Of a stretch of 64,000 bases of DNA, positions 32,059-40,362 are shown one piece after another. The notes beneath the pieces were generated by a model. The model saw nothing but the letters and a program-made list of their open reading frames with translations. It searched no databases and was not told where the DNA came from. Made by a program: the position numbers and the translations under genes. This DNA comes from an uncultured Eubacteriales bacterium. GTDB lineage: Bacteria; Bacillota; Clostridia; Oscillospirales; Acutalibacteraceae. The stretch is from assembly GCA_910584745.1 (NCBI GenBank), contig CAJUDG010000001.1, forward strand, positions 124,001 to 188,000. Reading direction: 5' to 3'. The number at the start of each line of letters is the position of its first letter. The stretch's first letter is position 1.

Positions 32059-32673
32059 CTATGCTTTCGGGGCGGCCAATAATCCATTTATACGCTCTGG
32101 CTCTCTTTCATACCGCAGTTTTTCGCTGCGCAGTATGGCCTGCATATCGTCCACCGCGTCCTCCAGGCGGTCGTTTATCACCACGTAATCATAGTGTTCC
32201 GCCTGCAAAAGCTCCTTTCGGGCCGTATCAAGGCGCTTTTGTATGGTCTCCTCATTCTCGGTGCCCCGGCCCCTCAGGCGCTTTTCCAGCACCTCCATGG
32301 ACGGCGGCGTAATGAACACCGACACGCAGTCCGGCACAAGCTTCTTTATCTGCGCGCCGCCCTGCACCTCTATCTCCAGCACCACGTCGTGCCCCTGTGA
32401 AAGCCACTGCTCTATGGGTCCCCTGGGCGTTCCGTAGAGGTTGCCCACGTATTCGGCGTATTCCAGCATACTGCCGCTGTCGATAAGGTTCTTAAACTCC
32501 TCACGGCTGATAAAATAGTAATGCTTGCCGTGCTCCTCGCCCTCCCGCGGGCTGCGGGTGGTGGCCGAGACGGACATGCGAAGATTGCCGTCCCGCCTGA
32601 AAAGCTCCCCCAATATGGTCCCTTTGCCCCCGGCCGAGGGCGCGGACACCATCAGTAAAAGCCCCTTACTCAT
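32059..32673 (-). CDS. gmk: Guanylate kinase
   Basis: 204 residues. The P-loop reads SAPSAGGKGTILGELFR (a variant of GPSGVGKGT with Ala/Gly in place of Gly/Val). SVSATTRSPREGEEHGKHYY is the GMP-binding block and VLEIEVQGGAQIKKLVPDCV the following strand. It makes GDP from GMP. It overlaps remA by 8 bp. Confidence 0.93.
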   Translation of the reverse strand: MSKGLLLMVSAPSAGGKGTILGELFRRDGNLRMSVSATTRSPREGEEHGKHYYFISREEFKNLIDSGSMLEYAEYVGNLYGTPRGPIEQWLSQGHDVVLEIEVQGGAQIKKLVPDCVSVFITPPSMEVLEKRLRGRGTENEETIQKRLDTARKELLQAEHYDYVVINDRLEDAVDDMQAILRSEKLRYEREPERINGLLAAPKA

Positions 32674-32929
32674 CTTCTTCCCCTCCCATATCCTCGCGGC
32701 CGTTAAAGCGCCCGGCCACGGTCTCCGGCATAACCGCCGACAGCACTATGCTGCCGCTGTCCATGATTATCACGGCCTTGGTCTTCCTGCCAAAGGTGGC
32801 ATCGATGACCTGGCCGCGCTCCTTTGCGTCCTGCACCATGCGCTTTATGGGGGCCGACTCGTTGCTGACCACGGCCACCACCTTCGAGGCCGAGACCATG
32901 TTGCCGAAACCGATATTCACAAGCTTCAT
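32666..32929 (-). CDS. remA: RemA-like extracellular matrix regulator (DUF370)
   Basis: 87 residues: MKLVNIGFGNMVSASKVVAV, then SAPIKRMVQDAKERGQVIDA and VIIMDSGSIVLSAVMPETVA. RemA forms ring-shaped oligomers that bind DNA and activates matrix and osmoprotection genes in Bacillus. Position between yicC and gmk is conserved. The C-terminal acidic tail is a little longer than in B. subtilis. Confidence 0.9.
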   Translation of the reverse strand: MKLVNIGFGNMVSASKVVAVVSNESAPIKRMVQDAKERGQVIDATFGRKTKAVIIMDSGSIVLSAVMPETVAGRFNGREDMGGEEDE

Positions 32930-32953
32930 CTGCCGCCGCCCCTTTCTCTTTTG

Positions 32954-33832
32954 TCACTCTATATTCTGTATCTGCTCCCGAATCTTCTCTATCTCGGATT
33001 TGATGTCCACCACCAGATAGGCGATCTCCGTGTTCTGGGACTTAGAGCCGATGGTGTTTGCCTCCCGGTTCATCTCCTGCACCAGGAAGTCTATCTTCCT
33101 GCCCACCGGACCCTCTGAATCCACCAGCTTCTCAAGCTGGGCAAAGTGGCTGCGAAGGCGCACGGTCTCCTCGTCCACCGCCACCTTGTCCGCAAAGACC
33201 GCCACCTCCGTAAGGACCCGCTGCTCGTCGAACCGGCTGTCGCCCAAAAGCTCCTGTATCCTGCCTTGCAGCCTCTCCCGGTACTCGGCCACCGTGCCCG
33301 GGGCCAGCCGCTCCACCCTATCCACCAGGGAGAGGATATTCCCGGCCTTCTCCATGATATCGGCCCTAAGCCTTTCGCCCTCGGTTTCCCTCATACGCAG
33401 GAAGGAGTCCACCGTTGGGGCGGCGATCTCCAGCACATCCTGCCAGACGGCCTCCTCATCCTCGGGGGCCTTGTGCACGGTGAATATGTCCTGATACCGG
33501 CTTAGAAGCGCCAGGCTCGGGCCGTCCGGCAGCTGATAGCGCTCATGCAATTCCGAAAGCGCCCTATAGTACCCCGAGGCCAGGGAGTGGTTCACCTCCA
33601 CCTCCACAGCCGACTCCCCAAGGTTCTCTATCTGCAAAAACAGGTCCACCTTGCCCCTTGCTATCCGCTGGTGCAGATAGGCCTTGAGCCTTTCCTCCAA
33701 AAACTGATAGCCCCTTGTGACCCTTGGGTTCACCTCGAAGAATTTATGGTTCACGGACTTCAGCTCAAACACGATGTGCCGCGTCCCCGCCATGCCCTCT
33801 CCCCTGCCATAGCCTGTCATACTTCTAAGCAT
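32954..33832 (-). CDS. yicC: YicC/YloC-family endoribonuclease
   Basis: 292 residues beginning LRSMTGYGRGEG, the family signature, and ending with QNTEIAYLVVDIKSEIEKIR and EQIQNIE. Family members are endoribonucleases that act on small RNAs and mRNAs. It is the first gene of the long series to spoVM, with a promoter 62 bp upstream. Confidence 0.9.
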   Translation of the reverse strand: MLRSMTGYGRGEGMAGTRHIVFELKSVNHKFFEVNPRVTRGYQFLEERLKAYLHQRIARGKVDLFLQIENLGESAVEVEVNHSLASGYYRALSELHERYQLPDGPSLALLSRYQDIFTVHKAPEDEEAVWQDVLEIAAPTVDSFLRMRETEGERLRADIMEKAGNILSLVDRVERLAPGTVAEYRERLQGRIQELLGDSRFDEQRVLTEVAVFADKVAVDEETVRLRSHFAQLEKLVDSEGPVGRKIDFLVQEMNREANTIGSKSQNTEIAYLVVDIKSEIEKIREQIQNIE

Positions 33833-33893
33833 GTCCGTCGTTCCCTTCCTGTCTGTTTTTCAGGTGTGTTTGCTATAAACCCCTAACCAAGAA

Positions 33894-33922
33894 ATTTTAC
33901 CATTTCCCGGGCCCTGTTGCAA
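33894..33922 (-). promoter_or_regulatory. Promoter of the yicC-to-thiN operon
   Basis: On the minus strand TTGCAA (33917-33922), 17 bp, TAAAAT (33894-33899). It lies after the terminator of the lspA/rluD operon and is the only good promoter I see before the 13-gene series. Confidence 0.68.
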
Positions 33923-33954
33923 CTGATTTTTCAAAGATTTCATACTTTTTTAAG

Positions 33955-33989
33955 AAAAAACCCGCGACTCCCCATGCCAGGGCCGCAGG
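33955..33989 (-). terminator. Terminator of the lspA-rluD-acetyltransferase unit
   Basis: On the minus strand CCTGCG (33984-33989) pairs with CGCGGG (33961-33966, one G-U), with inner GC pairing, followed by TTTTTT. It separates the two long minus-strand operons. Confidence 0.65.
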
Positions 33990-34002
33990 TATCTCAGGAA
34001 TA

Positions 34003-34395
34003 TCAGTGAAACTCGTACCTTACGATGGTACTCATGGGCGTAAAAGCGTGGGTATCGTCGCTGTCAAAGCCCCTGGCCCTGAAAAAGCCGAAGAAATCCG
34101 GGAAGGCCGTCTCGATGCTCCCGGCCCCGAAATTCTCCCCATAGGAGGCGGCGGAGCGCATAAGGGAGTCCAGGATGAATATGGTCTCGCCCTTTGGAGC
34201 CTCAGAAAAATCATAGCCCTCCGCGGCAAGCTGTAGTATGCGCAGCACGCCGCCCTCCAGCTCCAGCGCCACGGTGCCAAGGGTCTGCCCCCGCTCGCAC
34301 ATGGCCAGTACCCTTGCCTGGGGCCCGGTGCAGTCTATCCCGTCCAGAATTTCCCTCTCCTGCTCTCTGTCCTTCATGGGCAGTATCTCTATCAT
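34003..34395 (-). CDS. Small GNAT-like protein
   Basis: 130 residues. ARVLAMCERGQTLGTVALEL, GGVLRILQLAAEGYDFSE and FPDFFGFFRARGFDSDD recall the beta strands and last helix of a GNAT acetyltransferase, though the usual acetyl-CoA loop is weak (SEAPKGETIFILDSLMRSAA). It is coupled to the upstream rluD-like gene by a 4-bp overlap and closed by a terminator. Substrate unknown; the assignment to GNAT is moderate. Confidence 0.6.
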   Translation of the reverse strand: MIEILPMKDREQEREILDGIDCTGPQARVLAMCERGQTLGTVALELEGGVLRILQLAAEGYDFSEAPKGETIFILDSLMRSAASYGENFGAGSIETAFPDFFGFFRARGFDSDDTHAFTPMSTIVRYEFH

Positions 34396-35336
34396 AGCTC
34401 ATACTCCTTACTGTGAAGCTTGTGTAAAAACCTGCTGAAATATTCCGGCAGCTCCGCGGAAAGCTCGATATACTCCCCGGTCCTGGGGTGCACAAAGCCC
34501 AGAAGCCCCGCGTGAAGGCACTGGCCGTGAAGCTCAGTGATGACCTTTTTGGGGCCGTACACCGGGTCCCCGGCCACGGGGTGGCCGGTATAGGCCATGT
34601 GCACGCGTATCTGATGTGTGCGGCCGGTCTCCAGCCGCAGGCGCAGATAGGTGAACCCCCGAAGGCGCTCCTCCACAAAATAGTGTGTGACAGCGCTCCT
34701 CGCGCCGGGAGAGTTTCGCAGCACCGCCATCCTCTTGCGCTCGGCGGGGTCCCTGCCAATGGGAGCGTCTATGGTTCCGGCCTCGTCCTTAAAGCCGCCG
34801 TAGACCACCGCCCTATACTCCCGCTTAAGGCTGTGGGCCTGTATCTGTTCCGCCAGCCCCCTATGAGCCATGTCGTTCTTCGCCACCAGCAGCAGTCCGC
34901 TGGTATCCTTGTCAATGCGGTGCACTATCCCCGGGCGCAGCACGCCGTTTATTCCCGAAAGGCTGTCCCCACAGTAGTGGAGAAGGGCGTTTACCAGGGT
35001 GCCGGTATGGTTTCCCGGCGCGGGATGCACCACCATGCCCTTGGGCTTGTTCACCACTAACAGGTCTCCGTCCTCATAGGCGATGGAAAGGGGGATATCC
35101 TCGGGCAGCACGTCCGGCTCCTCCGGCTGCGGCAGGGTCACAGTGACGGCCTGCCCGGCGGCAAGCTTCGCGCTTTTAGCCAGGGGCTTTCCCCCGGCGG
35201 TGACAAAGCCCCCGGCGATAAGGCTCTGGATAGCGGAGCGGCTCATGCCCTCAAGCCGCGCGGCCAGCAGCTTGTCCAGCCGCTGAGAGGGGTCCTCCAC
35301 TATAAGCGTCAGCTCCCCGCTGTCCATAATGCTCAA
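34392..35336 (-). CDS. rluD: RluA-family 23S rRNA pseudouridine synthase
   Basis: 314 residues: an N-terminal S4 domain (QRLDKLLAARLEGMSRSAIQ), then the catalytic HRIDKDTSGLLLVAKN with the essential Asp, and a C-terminal GRTHQIRVHMAYTGHPVAGD motif. RluD-type enzymes modify helix 69 of 23S rRNA. It directly follows lspA (4-bp overlap), as in many Firmicutes where it is called YlyB. Confidence 0.9.
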   Translation of the reverse strand: MSIMDSGELTLIVEDPSQRLDKLLAARLEGMSRSAIQSLIAGGFVTAGGKPLAKSAKLAAGQAVTVTLPQPEEPDVLPEDIPLSIAYEDGDLLVVNKPKGMVVHPAPGNHTGTLVNALLHYCGDSLSGINGVLRPGIVHRIDKDTSGLLLVAKNDMAHRGLAEQIQAHSLKREYRAVVYGGFKDEAGTIDAPIGRDPAERKRMAVLRNSPGARSAVTHYFVEERLRGFTYLRLRLETGRTHQIRVHMAYTGHPVAGDPVYGPKKVITELHGQCLHAGLLGFVHPRTGEYIELSAELPEYFSRFLHKLHSKEYEL

Positions 35337-35845
35337 CTCTCCTGCTCGGCCGCCTGCTTTTCGCTTTTGGCCCCCAGCAGAAAATGTATCACCAAAAAGA
35401 CCGCTCCAACGGTCACGCAGCAGTCGGCAAAGTTGAAGATATACGGAAAGAACTCCACATGTATAAAATCCACCACGAAGCGCTCTCCATCCGGCCCGAG
35501 GTTTATCAGGCGGTCGATGAGATTCCCGACGCCACCCGCAAGCACCAGCGTAGCCGCGGTATAGCTCGCCCAGGTGTGGCCGTTATAGAGGAATATCCAC
35601 ACTATGATGCCCACAGCCACCAGGGCGCTGAGCACCATGATCATCGTTATCATCCCCCGGAACATCCCCATGGCGGCGGCAGTGTTCTCAAGATACCTGA
35701 ACTCCAGCAGACCGGGTATTATCGACACCGACATGCCCCCGCCGTCCCGCAGAAAGACCACCGCCCAGCGCTTCGTTATCTGGTCCACAACGATAAGAGC
35801 CGCCGCCGCCAGAATGAGCAGCGCCCTTCCCAGTTTTTTACTCAA
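35333..35845 (-). CDS. lspA: Lipoprotein signal peptidase
   Basis: 170 residues with four membrane segments. The two catalytic aspartates lie in GGVGNLIDRL and FNFADCCV. It cleaves the signal of diacylated lipoproteins such as the TlpA-like and flavodoxin-like lipoproteins in this window. It sits between divIVA and rluD, the usual order. Confidence 0.93.
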   Translation of the reverse strand: MSKKLGRALLILAAAALIVVDQITKRWAVVFLRDGGGMSVSIIPGLLEFRYLENTAAAMGMFRGMITMIMVLSALVAVGIIVWIFLYNGHTWASYTAATLVLAGGVGNLIDRLINLGPDGERFVVDFIHVEFFPYIFNFADCCVTVGAVFLVIHFLLGAKSEKQAAEQES

Positions 35846-35866
35846 GCTTTTCTCCTTTCAGCCCTG

Positions 35867-36997
35867 TCACCGCTTGCGCTTCCTTCCGTCCACATCGACG
35901 CCATCTCCAAAGGGCAGGTTACTGTAGTTTGTGCTCTTCTCCCGGCGCAGGGCCTCGGGTATATTTGCGTGGGCATTAAGGTCGATGCCCACAGAGCTCA
36001 GGTCGTTATCCTCCAGGTAGCTCTCCGGCAGGCGGGAGGGCTGAAGCTGTTCCTGGACGTAATTATATGTGTCGTTCAGCGTGCGGATCTGTGGCTGCTC
36101 CTGCCGGGACATCCCCTGCCGGGGCATTGGCTGTGCGCTGTGCGGGGGCTGGGGCGCCGGTCTCTCCCTCATCATCCTCTGGGGCTTGGGCGGGACAGGC
36201 TGCTCCCTATATTCCTGCACCGGCAGCATATGCCTCGGCTCCGGCTCTGGCCGGGGCTCCGGTTCAGCTATGGCCTGGGGTTCGGCCTGAAATACAGGCT
36301 CCTGCGGCGCGGCCTCATGCAGCGGCTCAGGCTCCGCGATCTTTACCGGCTCCGGCTCGCTGACTATGACAGGCTCCGGTTCCGGCGCTGTTTTCGGGAG
36401 CTCCGGCTCGTCCTTCTGCCTGAAGGTGGGGATATGGTCTATGCACTCCAAATGTTTTTTATACATCTCCAGCAGTGATGAGCGGAATGCCGTCACCTGC
36501 TTCTTTATTTCCTCAAGCTCGGCCTTTTTCGTCTGTGCCAGCTCTGAATATTCCTTTGCGGATTTTGCCGCGTCGCTCTCGGCGTTCTGGGTGATCTTGC
36601 GGGCCTCCTCGCTGGCCTCCAGAAGCTTTGCCTCCGCCTGGGCCCGGGCATCTCGGACTATGGCCGCCGCCTTTTCCTCGGCCTCCTTCACCATGGCCTT
36701 GGACATGCGCTGGGCGCTGATTATGGCGTCCTTTATTCCCTCCTCGTCCGTTCGGTAGGTCTCGATCTTCTGGGCCAGGACAGAGAGCTTGCGCTGGGCG
36801 TCAGAGTTCTTCGATGCCAGCTCGGAGTTCAGCGCGGCCAGCTCCTCGGTCTGTTTGACCGCGGTGTCCCTCTCTGTCAGCAGCTCCTGGAAAGCCGCGG
36901 CCACCCTGTCGATAAAATTATCCACATCCTCCGGCTTATAGCCGGAGAACCCCGCTTTCCCAAAGCTCACCTCATTGATTTCCTTTACCGTCAGCAT
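35867..36997 (-). CDS. divIVA: DivIVA-domain cell division protein
   Basis: 376 residues. The N-terminal membrane-curvature part is conserved (EVSFGKAGFSGYKPEDVDNF), followed by a long coiled coil (about 35-195) and a Pro/Glu-rich linker with repeated EPEP units (about 205-280). The C-terminus ends in a basic VDGRKRKR. At 376 residues it is more than twice the B. subtilis length. It marks poles and septa and lies in the division cluster with sepF and ylmE. Confidence 0.9.
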   Translation of the reverse strand: MLTVKEINEVSFGKAGFSGYKPEDVDNFIDRVAAAFQELLTERDTAVKQTEELAALNSELASKNSDAQRKLSVLAQKIETYRTDEEGIKDAIISAQRMSKAMVKEAEEKAAAIVRDARAQAEAKLLEASEEARKITQNAESDAAKSAKEYSELAQTKKAELEEIKKQVTAFRSSLLEMYKKHLECIDHIPTFRQKDEPELPKTAPEPEPVIVSEPEPVKIAEPEPLHEAAPQEPVFQAEPQAIAEPEPRPEPEPRHMLPVQEYREQPVPPKPQRMMRERPAPQPPHSAQPMPRQGMSRQEQPQIRTLNDTYNYVQEQLQPSRLPESYLEDNDLSSVGIDLNAHANIPEALRREKSTNYSNLPFGDGVDVDGRKRKR

Positions 36998-37012
36998 CTG
37001 GAAGCTCCTCCC

Positions 37013-37753
37013 CTATTGATATTTCCTACATTTAACGGTCAGCCGGCCCTTACCTGTCAGGGGCCCGAAAGAATCCAATATAAATTTTCCGTGTCCGCGA
37101 ACAGAGATGATGTCCCGCTCCTCCAGCCGCCGGTCCACGTTAAGGGCCTCCTGATGGTTCACCATCACCGCCCCCGAGACTATGAGCCTTGCGGCCTTCT
37201 CCCGGCTTGTGCGGCATAAGAGCGCCGTTATACAGTCAAGCCTGTCCGAGGCTATAACGCCGCTGATATCCTTATACTCCCGGATGACCGGCAGCGGCTC
37301 CTGATACCCGGCCGTTATCTTTATGCCCACCCGGCCGATCTTCTGGATGTTCTCCAAAAAGTACCGCTCCATCTCCCGCCTGACGAAGGCCACGGCACGG
37401 CCCTCCCCCACCAGGATATCGCCCACGACGCTCCTCTCAATGCCGAGCCCCATAAACGAGCCGAGAAAGTCCCTGTGAGAAAGCCTGTCCCCCGGCCGAT
37501 AGCCGAAGGTCAGCGCGGAAATGGGAAAGTCCTCCGCCGAGGGCTCCAAATAGTCCGGGAAAAACCCGGCCATCACCCTCTCCGCGCCGTCATAGCCGCC
37601 CCATAAAAGGTGCCCCATAGGCTCCTTTCTCAAAAAGTCCCGGCAGAAGGCCGCCTCGCTCTCGTCCAGAAAGCCCAGAAAGCAGGGCCTGCGCCCGCCT
37701 GTCCGCACGGCGTCCCGCAGCTTTGCCAGGAGCAGCTCTCTCTGTCCGTCCAT
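37013..37753 (-). CDS. ylmH: YlmH-type S4-domain RNA-binding protein
   Basis: 246 residues. The N-terminal part reads RPCFLGFLDESEAAFCRDFL and the C-terminal S4 domain reads DCITALLCRTSREKAARLIV then SGAVMVNHQEALN and RDIISVRGHGKFIL. YlmH binds stalled 50S subunits in ribosome rescue and was first named for its place in the division cluster. It lies between sepF (1-bp gap) and divIVA. Confidence 0.9.
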   Translation of the reverse strand: MDGQRELLLAKLRDAVRTGGRRPCFLGFLDESEAAFCRDFLRKEPMGHLLWGGYDGAERVMAGFFPDYLEPSAEDFPISALTFGYRPGDRLSHRDFLGSFMGLGIERSVVGDILVGEGRAVAFVRREMERYFLENIQKIGRVGIKITAGYQEPLPVIREYKDISGVIASDRLDCITALLCRTSREKAARLIVSGAVMVNHQEALNVDRRLEERDIISVRGHGKFILDSFGPLTGKGRLTVKCRKYQ

Positions 37754-37754
37754 C

Positions 37755-38324
37755 TCAGAAGTACAGCCCGTTGCTTTCCAGCTCGTCCAGAACGTCGTCG
37801 CCGGTCAGGTCAACGGTATACGGAGTGATGATGAAAGTGGACGTGGCTATGCGCTTTATCTTGCCGTTATTGGCATAGGCCACGCCGCTTAAGAAGTCCA
37901 CTATGCGCCTGGAGGTGTCCTTGTCCGTTTTCTCGAGGTTCAGCACCACCGTATGACGGCGCAGCAGCTCGTCGGCTATGGAGCGCACCTCCTCGCCGAA
38001 GGAGACGGGGTTGCGGACCACCACCTGAAGCTGGGTCTTTGCGTTTATATTGACCACCTTGCCGGGGCTCACGTCCCTCGGGGCATAGGACTGTCTGGCC
38101 GCGGAATAGTCCCGGACGTTGCTATGCTCCCTTGGGGTATAGCCGGAGCTTTGGAACGATGAAAAGGACGATACCGGCGCAGCCCGCCGGGACTCCTCCC
38201 TTGCCGGGGCATAATCCTGGCTCTCCTCGGGTTCCGTCTCTGCCTCCTCGGGATACTCGTCATACTCGTACTCATCCTCCGGCGGATTCCACATTCTCTG
38301 CAGCTTATCCATCAGCCCTGCCAT
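37755..38324 (-). CDS. sepF: Cell division protein SepF
   Basis: 189 residues: an N-terminal amphipathic membrane helix (AGLMDKLQRMW), an acidic/tyrosine-rich linker (DEYEYDEYPEEAETEPEESQ), and the conserved C-terminal SepF domain with TVVLNLEKTDKDTSRRIVDF and LSGVAYANNGKIKRI. SepF bundles FtsZ and ties it to the membrane. Standard neighbour of ylmE and ylmH. Confidence 0.92.
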   Translation of the reverse strand: MAGLMDKLQRMWNPPEDEYEYDEYPEEAETEPEESQDYAPAREESRRAAPVSSFSSFQSSGYTPREHSNVRDYSAARQSYAPRDVSPGKVVNINAKTQLQVVVRNPVSFGEEVRSIADELLRRHTVVLNLEKTDKDTSRRIVDFLSGVAYANNGKIKRIATSTFIITPYTVDLTGDDVLDELESNGLYF

Positions 38325-38348
38325 AATTCTACCGAACCTCCCTTATTG

Positions 38349-39068
38349 TTACGCCCTCGCGCCGAACAGCGACGAGCCCACGCGAACCATCGTCGCGCCG
38401 CTTTCAATGGCCTCGGGGAAGTCGGAGGACATCCCCATAGAAAGACAAACCATATCTACATTATCCATACTTTTCGCCCGGATGTCAACATAATATTGCT
38501 CCATCGCCGTAAAATAGCGGTAAAGAATTTTTTTGTCACTACATATTGGGGGTATCGCCATGAGTCCTTTGACATGAATCCCCGGAAATTCCCGGATCTC
38601 GTCGATAAACTCCACAAGCTCCTCCGGCATGACCCCGCCCTTATTCTCCTCCCGGCCGATGTTCACCTCTACGAGCGCGTCCATACAAAGGCCCTCCCTC
38701 TCTGAGAGCCGGGATATCTCCCGGGCCAGCCTCACGCTGTCCACGGACTGGATGCACCCCACCCTGCCGATAAGATATTTCACCTTGTTTGTCTGAAGCT
38801 GCCCGATAAACTGGAGGTCGCACCCCTCCTTATCCAGGCGGTCATATTTGTCCAGAAGCTCCTGCACCCTGTTCTCGCCCAGATGTGTAAGCCCCCTGGA
38901 TATGGCATGGTTTATCACCTCCACCGGCACCGTCTTGGTGGCGGCCAGCAGGGTTATGTCCCCGGGCCCTCTCCCCGAGCGCTCCGCCGCCCGGGCTATC
39001 CTTTCGCTTATCTCCTGATAATTTCTGTCGAAAGCCGCAAAGCGTTCATCTAACGATCTTTCCGTCAT
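38349..39068 (-). CDS. ylmE: PLP-binding YggS/YlmE-family protein
   Basis: 239 residues with the PLP lysine in ITLLAATKTVPVEVINHAIS, then HLGENRVQELLDKYD, FIGQLQTNKVKYLIG, LVEVNIGREENKGGV and SMGMSSDFPEAIESGATMVR with VGSSLFGAR. The family keeps pyridoxal phosphate in balance and has no enzymatic reaction established. It overlaps the end of the upstream HlyD-like gene by 23 bp. Confidence 0.92.
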   Translation of the reverse strand: MTERSLDERFAAFDRNYQEISERIARAAERSGRGPGDITLLAATKTVPVEVINHAISRGLTHLGENRVQELLDKYDRLDKEGCDLQFIGQLQTNKVKYLIGRVGCIQSVDSVRLAREISRLSEREGLCMDALVEVNIGREENKGGVMPEELVEFIDEIREFPGIHVKGLMAIPPICSDKKILYRYFTAMEQYYVDIRAKSMDNVDMVCLSMGMSSDFPEAIESGATMVRVGSSLFGARA

Positions 39069-40362
39069 AAAGATCCACTCCTCCCACTACTACCTGGTCA
39101 TAGAGCCTTATGGTATGGTCCGTGACCAGATTCTTCTGTTCGTCCTCGCTAAGCTCCAGCTTGCACACGGCATAGCCGTTCACGTCCTTCTCAGAGAATA
39201 CCTGCACAAATTCCAGCCTGCCGCCATAGACCACATAGACGCCCTTGACGTTCTCCTTCACCCTGGTGGTCGTGTTGCCCTTATCGTCCGTCTCCTCGTA
39301 CTCTATATCCAAAAAGCGCAGCGCCTTTTCGTTCACAAGCACACCGGAATATGTCCTCACGTTCACCTGCACGTTTTCGCTTCGCACAGTGGCAAGGTCC
39401 GCGTCCATATATGTGCACTCAAAGATAACCGCCGTCTTGCCCGAGCCCGCGTCACGGTTTTTCGCTACAACCCTCGCCGGGATAGTGGCCGTACTGGCAT
39501 AGGGTATATCCAGGGTGACGTTCTCCACGCCCTCAAACTTTGCCATGGAGCTGTCGTCGAACAGGCAGGCCATATACCACTTGAAATCCTCGCATATCTT
39601 GCCGATACACTGGCCGGGCAGGGTCCCTCCGTCCGCCGCAAGAAGGCTCTCCAGCTTTTCCGGGGTCAGGTCTTTAACCTCCCCGGCCGGCACGGCCTTT
39701 TCAAGGCCGTCGGCGAAGGTGATAAAGTACCCTGTACTGGGGGCCTTGATGGAATTCGCGGCCTGATCCCTGGTAAGGGACTCCTTCTCCGCTTTCAGCT
39801 CGCTGACCCGCTGGGCATAGTCCTCGTGGCTCTCCTGTCCGGAGAAGACCTGCTTGCGGCTTAAGGACAGCAGCAGATCCTCCTTGGTCCGGGCGACGCC
39901 GGAAAAGTCCCCGTGCTGGACGTCCAATATTATGCCGCCCAGGTCGTCGTATATCTGCTCTCCAAGGGCGGCGCTTGCCGACACATAGGCATCTATGGGC
40001 CGGGACAGGGCCGACAGGCTCTGTATCTCCCGCTCTATGCGGTCGGCCATATTCTGGGCCGCGGCGTCGCTCTCGCTCTGAAAGATGTCCGCTATGACCC
40101 CGCCCTTTGATACCCTGGCCCCGTTGGGCACCCGGTAGTTCAATACCCCGGCATAGTTTGGGCTTATGATGCTCTCCTCCCGTACGGCAAAACCCTGGGT
40201 CTGTATGGAATCCACCACCTCCCCGTATAATGCCTCCTCGGTGATAAGGCTGCTGCCCATAAAGGAATCCGCCCGGCGGTTCACCGCGCTGAATGCCACG
40301 GATATAATCACCAGAAACGATATGGTTATAACCGCCGCGGCGTATAGCTTTCGGTTCTTCAA
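39046..40362 (-). CDS. HlyD-like membrane-anchored protein of the ylm cluster
   Basis: 438 residues. One N-terminal membrane helix (YAAAVITISFLVIISVAFSA), then a lipoyl/barrel-sandwich type segment GVLNYRVPNGARVSKGGVIA, a central coiled coil (about 105-190) and beta-rich parts with IKAPSTGYFITFADGLE. This is the adaptor-like fold of HlyD proteins, but there is no transporter gene beside it; related proteins recur in this position in Clostridia. It is coupled by 4-bp overlap to miaA. A role in envelope or division is possible but unproven. Confidence 0.72.
   Translation of the reverse strand: MKNRKLYAAAVITISFLVIISVAFSAVNRRADSFMGSSLITEEALYGEVVDSIQTQGFAVREESIISPNYAGVLNYRVPNGARVSKGGVIADIFQSESDAAAQNMADRIEREIQSLSALSRPIDAYVSASAALGEQIYDDLGGIILDVQHGDFSGVARTKEDLLLSLSRKQVFSGQESHEDYAQRVSELKAEKESLTRDQAANSIKAPSTGYFITFADGLEKAVPAGEVKDLTPEKLESLLAADGGTLPGQCIGKICEDFKWYMACLFDDSSMAKFEGVENVTLDIPYASTATIPARVVAKNRDAGSGKTAVIFECTYMDADLATVRSENVQVNVRTYSGVLVNEKALRFLDIEYEETDDKGNTTTRVKENVKGVYVVYGGRLEFVQVFSEKDVNGYAVCKLELSEDEQKNLVTDHTIRLYDQVVVGGVDLYDGKIVR

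Noticed and set aside
36241..36400. EPEP-coding repeats in divIVA as a DNA repeat array
   Set aside because: The repetition is at the level of Pro/Glu codons in a protein linker; similar linkers occur in mutL. It is not a distinct DNA element.
35384..36478. Plus-strand frame opposite lspA and divIVA
   Set aside because: Spans two real genes of the other strand and has no recognisable domain.
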